Source: Anagrus nilaparvatae (taxonomy: Eukaryota; Arthropoda; Insecta; Hymenoptera; Mymaridae). Taken from it: a DNA stretch of 64,000 nt. Both the position numbers and the translations under genes were made by a program. Under the pieces are notes generated by a model that saw nothing but the letters and a program-made list of their open reading frames with translations, did not search any database and was not told the DNA's origin. The DNA lies in the NCBI GenBank assembly GCA_022575985.1, contig JAKSXM010000132.1, positions 558,001 to 622,000 of the forward strand. The letters are read 5' to 3'. Positions 20,917 through 31,195 of this stretch are shown in pieces (positions within the stretch are counted from its first letter, which is position 1; the number at the start of each line of letters is the position of its first letter).

Positions 20917-23900
20917 TTATTCTAGCCAGAAATATTTATTTTTATTTTTTCTGTGATTATCTTTTCTATCCTTATTAGACAAGGACATATTAAAGATCCA
21001 AAGGGGGTTTGGATCTTTTGAGTTAAGATTAGGGTCATATAAAAATTTTCTTTTTGTAGCGTTTTTCCTACTAATGTGATAAATTATAGGGACATTATTA
21101 GAATCTTGGATAAAATTTTTTTTATCCAAGTAAGGAAAAGCTTCGGGAGGAACGTAACCTGTTTTACAGGTATTTTCAAAATACAGTGGGTTTGGGTAAA
21201 TAATGCTTGATATTAGTGAATTATCGGTTACTGTGTGTATTTGACTAAAATGATTTCTTATGAGTTTTAAAATGAAGCAATCTATTCGGTGAATGTTTGC
21301 TTCATTGTATAATTTTTTATTGCTGATAAAGTGCCGGAATTCTGTTTCTGGGGATCTATATTTTCCCAGGCAAGCTCTAATGCATTTCCTTTCAAAAACC
21401 CTTATTTTTTCCATTTGAGAAGCTGAAATATTATACCAGATTGGGCAACCATATGTTATAATGGGTCGAATAAATGTTTGATAGCATAAAATTTTTGTTC
21501 TTTTAGTTAGATACTTTGAGTAAAATACCCTTTTTAGTTTCATAAAAGCATTCTTAGCTTTTTGCAGTTGAATAACTATATGTCTGTTAAATAGGAGGCG
21601 GTCATCGATGTTAATTCCTAAGTATTTGACAGTATTTTTATGAGGGATGATTTGACCTTCATTTTTTTTTTCACGGATTTGAAAATTTTTGACGTATCTT
21701 CTACTTACTCCAATTTCAGATAAGGGGGGGCGGAATAATATTGTTTCGCACTTACTTGCGTTTATTTTTAGTTTCCAAGAATGAAAATAAAATTGGATTT
21801 TTTCAAAAAGTTCTTGGAGATTATCTATAATAGTTTTTGCTTTAGAGTGGGTAATGTATATTATCAAATCGTCGGCAAATGCTATTGAGCGTTTAAATAG
21901 GGAAGTATTTTGATCGAAAAGACGCAATATTTCAGCGACATAGATATTGAATAGAATTGGTGAATTAACTGTACCTTGTTGAAGGCCATTTAAGATTTTA
22001 AATTCTTTGCTTGAAGAATGGGATCCATTAGAGGTATAAAAAATTTTGTTAGAAATCATGTTCCAAATAATTTTAACTAAATGTTTGGGAAAACCCTTTT
22101 TTAATAATTTATATATTAGACCTTCTGTCCAAACGGTATCAAAAGCTTTTTCAAGATCGATTAAGCACGCTCCTATTATCTGTTTTGAGTTAAGAGCCCA
22201 CGAAATATCTGAGGTTAGTTTTGTGATTGCGTGAATAGTTGAATGCTTATGTCGAAAACCAAATTGACTTTCAGGGATTATATCATTTTCGTTGCAATGC
22301 TGAGTTATGCGATTATTGATAATTATTTCAAACACTTTACTGATGTTGGGAAGCAGGCTAATGGGCCTTAAATTTGAGGCAGATGACCCGTCTTTGCCTT
22401 TTTTTACAAGAGCTATTAATTTAGCTTTTTTCCATGCTGTAGGAAAATAGCAGTTATTAAGAGCATTGTTGAAAATTATTGTATAGTAATTGATAATATT
22501 TGGTGGGAGGTTTTTTAAAACTATCATTGGAATATTGTCATAAGAGCTAGATTTTTTGTTGTTAAGATTTCTAAATATTAACATAAGTTGCGTTTCACTG
22601 ATGAAGTAATTACTGAGGTAACCTGACGTAATTTTAGGGTCGTCTGATGGGTTATTTTTTGAAAAATTGTAAAGAGTATATTTATTTAGAGTGTCCGTTT
22701 GCATTTCGCATTTTAATTTATTTGTTTCGGATAAAACAAGCCTAGATAACTGTTCTTTACCAAGAAGCTCGTTTTGTGTGTTTGTATGTGCAAAGTGTAC
22801 GCCTATTAAGTTTAATTTATCTGTTTCGTCAGTAATTAAAAAATTATTGTCTTCGTCCTTCGAAACAGAGTTAAAATCTATGCCTGCTTTTGTTAAGAGA
22901 TTTATGTTAGCGGGCGGTACTTTTTGTGTAGGAATCGAGAGATTCTCTTTGGGTAAGAATATTTTGTTTATCATAGGAAATGTTACGCTGGAGTCGCTGG
23001 GGGGTATAGATCTTATTTTTTTTTCCCAGTAGGAGTTTACAGATGTAGAAAATTCAAATTTTATTTTTTCTTTTGTAGCGGATAAAAGAGATTGAAGGTC
23101 ATAAATCTGTTCATCAGTAATTTCATTTCTCTCGCAGCTTTGTTTTAGCTTATTAATTTGAGTGATGAGAAAACTTTTATATTTTTCTAATTTTTTGATT
23201 TTGTCGTTTATGTAGCATTCGCAAGAGTTTCTTGGTTTTATTACAGGAATTGACGCGTCTATAGCTTGTGAAATGTTAATATTTATTCTTTCAAGATAAG
23301 AATTTATTTCCTCATTAGAAAGATTTTTATCCACTGGAATTGATAAGACGCATTTTTTTCTTAGGTATTTTTGAAATTTTTGCCATTTGGCTTTTTGATA
23401 ATTGTATCTAGGCTGCAATATTTCTGATTCAAGATTTGAAAGGTCATTATTATCGATTTTAATTATGGATTGCACAGCAGTATGATCACTGTCATATGGG
23501 AGGTTTTTTAATCTGCAAGATGTAGAATTATTATTGTGGATAATTCTACTGTCTGAAAGAAAGAGATCTATATACGAGCCTCCTGAGGGGTAGGAGGGAT
23601 CTTCGGACCATAAAAGTTTTGTTCGGTATATAAGATCATTGTTTTCAAGCCATGTATTTAATAAAGTACCTCTTGGACTATTTTCTGAGTTGCTCCAATT
23701 AGTGTGTTTAGCATTCAAGTCACCAGCAATTATGTAATAGTTATTGGGATCATTGAGTTTAAGCTTATTAAATAGATCGGAAATATCAGGTGTGAATGTA
23801 CTATATTTTGGCCCTGATACGTAGGCTGAGGTGACTATTAAATTTTCAGAGTGTGGGAGGGAAATTTTTACAGAGGTAGTTTCTAGAGATCGGAGATTAA

Positions 23901-24183
23901 GGTTTATTATTTTGTATTTAATAGGTTTTCTAATTAAAATTGCAGTGCCTCCTCCCAGTATAGAGTTCGGCCTATCATTTCTAATAATGTTGTAATCTTT
24001 AAATTCAATTTTATTTCTATTTGTTAGTTTAGTTTCACAAATTAAAACTATGTCAGGCTTATGTTTTATTAGAAAATTTAATAAGCTTGACCTTTTTTGG
24101 TTTGAGACTAACGAGTTTACGTTAATACTTATAATTTTTAATGAGCTATTAATATAATTAGAATTAGAATTATTCGGCTCCAT
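20917..24183 (-). CDS. LINE ORF2: endonuclease and reverse transcriptase
   Basis: The predicted polyprotein of about 1088 residues nicks target DNA and reverse transcribes the element RNA at the nick. The start used is the ATG at 24183 (MEPNNSNSNY), 14 nt inside the end of ORF1. The APE-type endonuclease (residues 1-240) keeps SINVNSL, ICETKL, GGGTAIL, GDLNAKHTNW, SYIDLFLS and SDHTAV. The reverse transcriptase (about 480-800) keeps LRPISLLPNISKVFE, SQFGFRHKHST, LIDLEKAFDTVW, LQQGTVNSPILFNIY, the catalytic FADDLIIY and KYLGINID. The C-terminal part (GYVPPEAFPYLDKK) is Jockey-like and no RNase H follows. No disabling mutation is seen. Its low-G+C codon use resembles the host. Confidence 0.94.
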   Translation of the reverse strand: MEPNNSNSNYINSSLKIISINVNSLVSNQKRSSLLNFLIKHKPDIVLICETKLTNRNKIEFKDYNIIRNDRPNSILGGGTAILIRKPIKYKIINLNLRSLETTSVKISLPHSENLIVTSAYVSGPKYSTFTPDISDLFNKLKLNDPNNYYIIAGDLNAKHTNWSNSENSPRGTLLNTWLENNDLIYRTKLLWSEDPSYPSGGSYIDLFLSDSRIIHNNNSTSCRLKNLPYDSDHTAVQSIIKIDNNDLSNLESEILQPRYNYQKAKWQKFQKYLRKKCVLSIPVDKNLSNEEINSYLERININISQAIDASIPVIKPRNSCECYINDKIKKLEKYKSFLITQINKLKQSCERNEITDEQIYDLQSLLSATKEKIKFEFSTSVNSYWEKKIRSIPPSDSSVTFPMINKIFLPKENLSIPTQKVPPANINLLTKAGIDFNSVSKDEDNNFLITDETDKLNLIGVHFAHTNTQNELLGKEQLSRLVLSETNKLKCEMQTDTLNKYTLYNFSKNNPSDDPKITSGYLSNYFISETQLMLIFRNLNNKKSSSYDNIPMIVLKNLPPNIINYYTIIFNNALNNCYFPTAWKKAKLIALVKKGKDGSSASNLRPISLLPNISKVFEIIINNRITQHCNENDIIPESQFGFRHKHSTIHAITKLTSDISWALNSKQIIGACLIDLEKAFDTVWTEGLIYKLLKKGFPKHLVKIIWNMISNKIFYTSNGSHSSSKEFKILNGLQQGTVNSPILFNIYVAEILRLFDQNTSLFKRSIAFADDLIIYITHSKAKTIIDNLQELFEKIQFYFHSWKLKINASKCETILFRPPLSEIGVSRRYVKNFQIREKKNEGQIIPHKNTVKYLGINIDDRLLFNRHIVIQLQKAKNAFMKLKRVFYSKYLTKRTKILCYQTFIRPIITYGCPIWYNISASQMEKIRVFERKCIRACLGKYRSPETEFRHFISNKKLYNEANIHRIDCFILKLIRNHFSQIHTVTDNSLISSIIYPNPLYFENTCKTGYVPPEAFPYLDKKNFIQDSNNVPIIYHISRKNATKRKFLYDPNLNSKDPNPLWIFNMSLSNKDRKDNHRKNKNKYFWLE

Positions 24184-25666
24184 CAAAATTAGAAGAAAAT
24201 GTATGGAAGAAGTTATCTAATCTTTTTTCAGTGTTTTGTAAAGAAAAACTCAGGTTGTCTATTTGTTTTTGTTGCTTTTCAATGGTAGAGAGAAGCTGAG
24301 CTTGAAATTTTTCGAAGGATTGAAGAATTTGTTGAATTGGGTTTTCAGTGTTAGGGATATTTCCTAATAATAAGGTTTCGTTTTGAGAAGAAATTGGTAA
24401 ATTAGTTGGGGTTTTTAAGGAATTCGCATAACTCAAGTTTGGCCTAACATAATTATTTATTACTTGTAATTTTCTATGAGTATTATCTTTATTTTCCGCT
24501 ATTTTTGTACGTAGTTTTTTTTTAATTTCTAAAATTTTTGGGCATCCCCTATAAGATGCAGGATGACCAAAATTTTTGCAATTAGCACAATAAATTTCTT
24601 TTTTTTCTAATTTGACGTTTTTATCTAATTTGCATTCATTGGGACCATGGTTGACGTTGCATTTAACGCACCTGTATGGAAGATTGCAATTTGATGAAGT
24701 ATGCCCAAAATGTTGGCAGTTAAAGCATTGGGTTATTTCACTTTTTCTTAATTTATCCCATTGGATTTTTTGGTAATTAATTGATCTTATTTCTTTTAGT
24801 TTGTTAGGGTTACTATCGGGTGATATCTGTACGATATGGATAGGGAGAATTTTTTCATTTTTTATGCTTTTTTTTGTGGAAAAGCCTGATACTTTAATAA
24901 ATTTTAAGTCAGGAATTTCAAGACTATTTAACTCTTCGAGGATTTCCGGGCAGGAGTTATTTTGGCTTAAGCCTTTTAAAAGAAAAGTTTGATTTTTTTG
25001 ACTTTTAGGCGTATAAGTATAAAAATTTGAGCTTACCATTTTCAGCAAACTAAGAGCCTTATTGTAGTCTGAGATGGTTTTGGTATAAATTATATGTTTT
25101 CCACTGTTAACAAGATTAATATTAAAGTCTTTCATATTTTCTTCTTTCAGGATCGTCACAGTATCTTTTGGGTCTTGGTGATAGACATTTATTGGCGGAG
25201 GTCGCGGTTCCTTTTGAGATTCCGAAGTAGTAGAATTTTCACTTGAGTTATTTCTTGCATCTTTATTATTGATTGATATTGCACTAGTTTCTTTGGAGGA
25301 GTTGCGCTTCGCTTCATTAATTTCTTTAATTTTTTTTATTGCTGGGTTCTCCAAAATTTGCTCTTGCGTTTTAAGTATTTCAAATTTGTTACTTGTTTTA
25401 ACGTTGTATATATTTTGCTCGTCAGTTGGTGTCATATTTGGTGGATCGGTAAGCATTGGTTTTTCTATTGGTTTAAATGGTCTATTTACCTGTACGTTTG
25501 GACGAGGATTATAATACGGTGTTTGCTTTGTCGGAATCAGCGACTGATTATTTTTAACCTTTGTCATTTTCCTTAAGGTAGAAAGATCAAGATTATCGAA
25601 TTCGATTTTTCTTTTTTGCGTACAGGTAAATCTAGCATTTTCACTATAACTACGAGTTCTGAACAT
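24170..25666 (-). CDS. LINE ORF1: Gag-like nucleic-acid-binding protein
   Basis: This protein of 498 residues packages the element RNA. It opens with a disordered, polar N-terminal half (many N, K, P and Q). A PRE-C2HC-like segment follows (about 235-310), then three zinc knuckles: CFNCQHFGHTSSNC, CVKCNVNHGPNEC and CANCKNFGHPASYRGC. A glutamine-rich, probably coiled tail (SFEKFQAQLLSTIEKQQKQI) ends the protein. The triple-knuckle arrangement behind PRE-C2HC is characteristic of Jockey-clade ORF1. The ATG at 25666 gives MFRTRSYSEN; the 5' UTR before it is about 220 nt. ORF2 starts just before the ORF1 stop, so ORF2 is probably translated by reinitiation. Confidence 0.92.
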   Translation of the reverse strand: MFRTRSYSENARFTCTQKRKIEFDNLDLSTLRKMTKVKNNQSLIPTKQTPYYNPRPNVQVNRPFKPIEKPMLTDPPNMTPTDEQNIYNVKTSNKFEILKTQEQILENPAIKKIKEINEAKRNSSKETSAISINNKDARNNSSENSTTSESQKEPRPPPINVYHQDPKDTVTILKEENMKDFNINLVNSGKHIIYTKTISDYNKALSLLKMVSSNFYTYTPKSQKNQTFLLKGLSQNNSCPEILEELNSLEIPDLKFIKVSGFSTKKSIKNEKILPIHIVQISPDSNPNKLKEIRSINYQKIQWDKLRKSEITQCFNCQHFGHTSSNCNLPYRCVKCNVNHGPNECKLDKNVKLEKKEIYCANCKNFGHPASYRGCPKILEIKKKLRTKIAENKDNTHRKLQVINNYVRPNLSYANSLKTPTNLPISSQNETLLLGNIPNTENPIQQILQSFEKFQAQLLSTIEKQQKQIDNLSFSLQNTEKRLDNFFHTFSSNFDGAE

Positions 25667-25854
25667 ATGAATTTATCACTGCTTATCAAGATTTTTAATT
25701 TTTTGATTTTGTGAGAAACACAAAACTAAAAATATAAAAGCGAACCATACAGATGGTTTTTTTTTTATATAGCACTTAATATGTATGAGCAATTTACATT
25801 AAAAACACTATTATATCCTCAGATTTCTGTCGGAGACAGTAAAGAATATTTAAA

Positions 25855-25888
25855 CGTCCTGCAGCGTAGGAGGCTGAGAGACGAATGA
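25855..25888 (-). promoter_or_regulatory. Internal Pol II promoter of the LINE (Inr + DPE)
   Basis: On the minus strand TCATTC matches the insect initiator TCAKTY, with its A (25886) being the first base after the target duplication. GGACG matches the downstream promoter element RGWYV and starts at exactly +28 (25859). There is no TATA box. This is the arrangement known for Drosophila Jockey-type LINEs. Confidence 0.75.
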
Positions 25889-25904
25889 CGAGACCGGGTT
25901 TTTT
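25887..25904 (-). repeat. Target-site duplication, 5' side of the LINE
   Basis: This is an exact copy of 20193-20210. It equals nt 21-38 of the 5S sequence. Confidence 0.9.
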
Positions 25905-25924
25905 CAAACTGATATGGTCCTTAG

Positions 25925-28305
25925 ACATAAAGTAAAATGTTATAAATGGTAGTGATTTTAATTTTTATAATTTAACTTAAAAGTATTATATAATTTTTAT
26001 ACTCCGATTTTTATACTGTTTCATTATAGTTAATGAAAATTTATTTTATAGATCTTAAAAATTTTTTACAAGTTCCAAGTTTGTGAAAATTTTTTACTCG
26101 TCCCTTTTGCTTTATTTAGTCAATACCGAGATGTGTTTCTACAAAGAGATAACAATTGAACTTTTTTAAAAAACTTAAAATTGGGACTATGGGTTTAAAT
26201 TGTCATATCTGGCAAACAAATAGCTGAAAAGGGGAAAGTAAAGAATTTTTGAAACTTGGAACTTGTACAACATTTATGAGGTCTGTACCTATTAAACAAG
26301 TTTAACACTAATTTATACTTATAAGTATAAATTTTTATTAAAAACGGACGTTTCTTTAAAAATTTGTAAATTTTTTTTTGAGGCGGTTAAAAAGTTTTTC
26401 GTCAATTTCTAGTAAAAATAAGAAACTTGGAGATAAATTCAAGAAAGTTTCTATAGATTGTTTAGTATTAATTAAACAAAAACATGCACGAAAATATGAT
26501 TGGTGAATCATAAATTAGTTTTTTGAAAAATTAGTTTATCAAGTATATCATGAACGAAAAATTAGGGCCACTAGATTTTGCATATCCAGGAGTCAAACAC
26601 CCAATTGTTTATTTCATTATGACTTATATATTGTTTATGCTATAAACTATTAAGATTACATATAATGAGTTCCCTATGAAAATTCTGATGTATTTGCATA
26701 ATTACTAATCTGTATCATTTGATAATTTTTCATTATCAGGTAAAAAATACCAAAAAAATTGATGATTCATAATAGGTCTTTAGGTCTCTACAGTACTAAA
26801 ATAGTATAAAAAATACTAATATCGTGGGGGTCCATAAGAAATAAATTATCTTCGGGATTGGACATGGCCAACAGGTACCTTTTCAAATATGTTTCTGTAA
26901 TTAATAGTTATAAATTTACTGGAGACCTCGCTGGGGACAGAACTAGGCTCCTTTGAAAACTCTGAATGTCTTTGCATAATTTTAAATCTCCAAACATAGA
27001 AGTAAACCAACATTTGCTAGTTACATATATAGAAATAATATTAGAGTTCATAAGACATAATAAGATCGATAAGTTGTAATTTACATTGTCTACTGTATCG
27101 AACTTGTTTTACTTCTTTATACAATACTCATGTATAATTATCCATTATTATATTTATGTCTGATTTTAATAAAAATATGCTGCAATGGGTAAAATTAAAT
27201 GTATAGCAACTTATTATTATAAAAATTAGAAATAATAGCAGATAATAATATATGGGTAAATATTCTTGAAATGAATAATTGTGTCATAGTAAGTATAAAT
27301 GGCCCAAAAGTCTAGATTTTTTCGCCCATGGTGCTTAGAATAGCTTTTGCCTGGATTACAGAATATTCCTTGCCAAGTTTTATGCATTGAGAATATTATA
27401 TTGATGTGGTTAACAATTAAAAATTGCTTAAAAATTCTTCTCTGTATTCTTAAAAGTTCTAGTCTAAAAAAAAAAAAAAAATAATAAATTTACTGCATAA
27501 TTTTTAAAAGTATACTTTTTATTAACCAAAATAATATAATGAAAAAAACGGTTAATTTCAGACCAAAATAATATTTTATTTATTGTAAGATTATTCCAAT
27601 ACTTATCTACTGAATTATATATTTTCAGTCCTGAAAATATTTCAATATGATGCAAAACGTTGACTAATAAATCAAATATTATTTTGCCCTGAAATTGACT
27701 AATTTTTGAAGTTAGGAGTGTATTATACTGTTATCCATACTTTTTATTGTGATTTCCTTAATTTTTCTAAACGCTGGATGGAAAATTGGCTTTAATAGGG
27801 CTTGATTACATCTTTTTTAATAATTTGATTACCCAAAGTCACAAACTATATCCACTTCAAGAATACCAACCCATATAATAGTTTCTAGAAACTGAAAAAC
27901 AAACAATAGCATTATTATAATACATGGTTCACATTATGAGAACATGGTAATTAGTTATAAAAGCTTAATAAGCTGTTTATGAAAGGCCAAATTAGAATAT
28001 TTTCTATAAATCAACTCGACTAAGTAATTTGAAAAGAGTATAAACTTATAAAATAATAAATTCTGGTTAGTTTTTTACTTAAGATACAATAATAAAAAAT
28101 TAGCGCTTAAAATTAAAATTTTGTTTATTTTTTTCATTTTATTAATGTAAATAATAATTTTTGGTAACAATGCTTTGATTATCAATGCAGATGATCAATC
28201 GTTCCAAACAACGAAAAAATTTTCTTTTTAAAATGGTAAAAATGATCTTAATAATATTTTAAGGGTTTTTTTTTCGTTTCGCGTCATTAATAGAAAAAAA
28301 AAATT
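25925..28305. other. Intergenic between the 5S/LINE block and IR75 copy 2
   Basis: The first 90 or so bases mirror the upstream flank of the intact 5S ('actaccatttataacatttt' in inverse). The rest is A/T-rich, with low-grade similarity to the dispersed stretches near 17.2, 58.8 and 62.7 kb. No gene or RNA is recognised. Confidence 0.5.
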
Positions 28306-30901
28306 ATGAAAAAATTCGTTAAGTTTGTATTTTTATTAAAATTTATTATAATCACGAATGCCAATGAATTTACGTATAACTTAATTGCTGATTTATCAAA
28401 AACTATTTTTATTCCGCCTCCTCATTATGTTGTTTCAATGCTGTGTACCAACAAAGGTAAGACAAGAAATTTTAATATTTTCAACTTTTTTTAATCAGCA
28501 AGCCAAAATAAATTGTAGACGAATTTATCAAATTTTCAAAAATTTTATCAAACAAAAACATTTTCAATAACGTTGCGAGTTATGAAAAATTTGAAGAACA
28601 GTTTTCAGAAAAAAAATCAAATCAAGCTTTAATAGTATTAGATCTGAGCTGCTCAATGTCAACTGATATTTTATTCAGGGTTTGTTTTAATAATCAGTCA
28701 GTTTTATTTCCAAACATCACTATTAATAATTAATTTGTGTTAGGCAAATTCTTCTAAACTTTTTTCTGGCCCATTGAAATGGCTCCTGATTTTAAATTCA
28801 ACGAACGATTCTGTGAGGGAAAGTTTACCAGATTATTTCTCTACTTTGGCGATATTTCCAGACAGCGAAGTAATCATTTTATCAACTGCTAATAAAAATG
28901 ACGTTCAAATATCGTCAGCGTATCGGCCAAGTCCTGAGAAGGATTTGATAGTCGAAAATCGAGGCTTCTGGAATGAAAACAATGGGATTCAAGTCCCAGA
29001 TACGAATGTACCCAGCAGAAGGAGAACTGATATTCAAAAAAGTACTTTGAAAACTAACATTGTGGTAAAACAAATAAAAATCGTAATTTTTATTTTAAAA
29101 TTTTTCAAAGTTTTTGCTTTTAATGAAATTTTAGTTGACTAACCCAGATTCGATTAATCATCTCCATGATACTTACGACATACATATTGATTCCATATCA
29201 AAGTGTAATTTTGCTTGGACGAAACACATGGCTGATGTTATGAATGCCAAGTATAAATATTTAAATATAAAATTTTTTTATCTAATTTAAAGTATAAACT
29301 TTTTTACTTCTCGATTAGTTTTTCTTATGGTTTTGTCAATTCGTGGGGTTCTATGGACAAAAATGGTACTTGGAATGGTTTGACTGGTCAATTGGCCCGA
29401 AATGAAATTGACGTCGGTGGTACATCAATGTTTATTATAAAAGAGCGCATGGATGTATTGAATTTTTTACCACTTGCAACACCGACTGAGTATTTTATTC
29501 TGCACTAAGTACTTCAATAAAAAAAAAATTAATTAAATTAATAAATTTTGTTACTTTTTAGAGGGGCGCTTATTTTTCGGGAGCCACCTCTTTCTTATGT
29601 TAGTAATTTGTTCACTTTGCCATTTAATCGATCAGTTTGGATTGCCCTTGGTGCTTTGCTAATTTTTATACTTGTTGTACTTTATGTTACAAGTAAATGG
29701 GAATGGAAAAAGAACGCTGAAGTCGAAGATGATTTCAAATCATCGCCTTCGTTCTTTGATACAGTTTTTTTAATATTTAGTGCCATAGGACAACAAGGTA
29801 TTATAATGAATAATTTAAAAATTATTTAAGTTGACTAAATTTTATTCATAGGTTTCGGTATAAATCCACACTTGATATCGACAAGAATTGTATTTTTTAC
29901 GGTTCTCATAGCGATCTTAAATTTTTATGCATCCTACTCAGCAAATATTGTTGCCCTTCTTCAGTCGACTTCAGGTTCTATTAAAACTTTAAAAGACTTG
30001 TTAGATAGCCCAATTCAAGTTGGTATCGAGGATATCGTTTACAACCGAATTTACAGTAAAAAGGTTTGCAATCACGTGTTTAAGATAGGGAATGATAGCG
30101 AGTTTTTGCGCCATTAGTTCTAAGGATCCAGGCATCCAAGGCGATAGCGAGTGGGCTTATTTTATAATAGGGTGATTATATATTTTCCCTAAATATAAAT
30201 TTTAAAAAATCGCTATTTTTCTCTATACTCAACAGGTGATCTTTTTTTATCATCGTTTGTTTTGCTAAACCTTTGGTTTCTTTTAAAATCTCAATTTTTG
30301 TATTTTTCATAATTTTAAAATTTTATTATTGAAAAAATTTTTGATATGCAACTTAGATTTTGATGGATCCCTCGAAAGACCCTATAAGATATGCCATCAT
30401 CAGTGAAAAGGTTGAACCAAAAAAAGGACCATCAAATTGGTTACCACCGAAAGAAGGAATCGAAAGAATTCGGAAAGGATTTTTTGCATTCCGTATGGAA
30501 AAAGGTCCAGCTTACAAATTAATACAGGAAATGTACGAGGAAGATGAAAAATGTGGTTTTCAAGAAATTAGTTTGTTTGGATACCCCTTTCCTTATTATG
30601 CTGTACCCATGAAATCTCCGTATTTAGAAATTTTTAGAGTGACGTAATAATTTTTTTTTCCTACATCGAATAATCTTTCTGAACAGTCCTTATTATTTAT
30701 AGAGGATTAAAAATTCAAGAAGTTGGTCTTCGATCACGTGAAATGTCTAGGTTTTATACAAAACGACCAGATTGTACCATTAAAACGAGGTTTACCAGTG
30801 CCGGAATAAACGAATGTTATGCAGCATTTTTTGTCATAATTTATGGAGCATCAGCGGCGCTAGTATTAGTCCTTTTAGAAAACGTTTGGAGAAAATGGTA
30901 A
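28306..30901 (+). CDS. Ir75: Ionotropic receptor, IR75-like (copy 2)
   Basis: This is a paralogue of the receptor at 13476 with the same nine-exon structure: 28306-28456, 28519-28679, 28744-29064, 29135-29250, 29319-29489, 29562-29797, 29852-30063, 30357-30643 and 30703-30901, also 617 residues. All splice phases match copy 1. It has a signal-peptide-like N-terminus, S1 with NGTWNGLTGQLARNEIDVGG and ERMDVLNFLP, PPLSYVSNLFTLPFNRSVW before M1, pore FSAIGQQG, M3 ending SYSANIVALLQST, and M4 near the C-terminus. Exon 6 is two codons longer than in copy 1. Exon 3 is almost identical to copy 1, while exons 1 and 2 differ widely. The TAA after WRKW overlaps a consensus donor (GTAAGA), so the true C-terminus may be longer; I found no follow-on exon. 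It is probably another acid-type odorant receptor subunit (inference from family). Confidence 0.9.
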
Positions 30902-31195
30902 GAAAAGATATTATCATGCAAAAATTTTATATTAGTCAGATCACTAACACGAGAGTCTAAGTGACAAAGCCGTAGTCAGTTTCGATCACGCGAAAGTTCT
31001 TAGCCTATAGTGCTAACCTGCTAACGATATATTTTACTTACACTGATTAAAAAATTCGATTGTCGGAAGCGAAAATTAATCTGTTTATGGATAGCGGAAT
31101 TCCACTTCTGGCAAGCGGAGTTGTTTTTCTTGCTTAAGGACTAAATTTATAAACAAATAGCTGTAATTAAAAAATTATTAAAAATAAATATATGA

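Larger units (their letters stand above)
20211..25886 (-). mobile_element. Full-length Jockey-clade non-LTR retrotransposon
   Basis: This is a 5.7 kb element with, on the minus strand, a 5' UTR (25886-25667), ORF1, overlapping ORF2, a 3' UTR of about 0.7 kb and a poly(A) tail (T-run 20205-20222 on the plus strand). It is bounded by a perfect target duplication of 5S rRNA sequence. Both ORFs are open, with no frameshift or internal stop. There is no RNase H domain, and the CCHC ORF1, APE-type endonuclease and FADD reverse transcriptase fit the Jockey clade. Intact ORFs, clean duplication and an undecayed tail indicate a recent, possibly still competent insertion. Insertion in the spliced-out sense is absent here; it lies between two receptor genes. 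Confidence 0.93.
20115..25924 (-). pseudogene. 5S ribosomal RNA gene split by a retrotransposon
   Basis: On the minus strand the 5S 5' part occupies 25924 down to 25887 (nt 1-38) and the remainder runs from about 20204 to 20115. Removing the insertion and one target copy gives a sequence identical, by eye, to the intact 5S at 19698-19815. The 3' part keeps the whole internal control region and its T-run terminator. The break falls in helix III, so the transcript cannot be normal 5S rRNA. Confidence 0.9.

Noticed and set aside
22046..25576. Plus-strand open frames across the LINE
   Set aside because: They are antisense shadows of ORF1 and ORF2 without motifs of their own.
29490..29561. In-frame read-through after exon 5 of IR75 copy 2, suggesting a truncated receptor
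   Set aside because: The GA/GTATTT donor is conserved in copy 1 and splicing restores the family sequence, so the stop is intronic.
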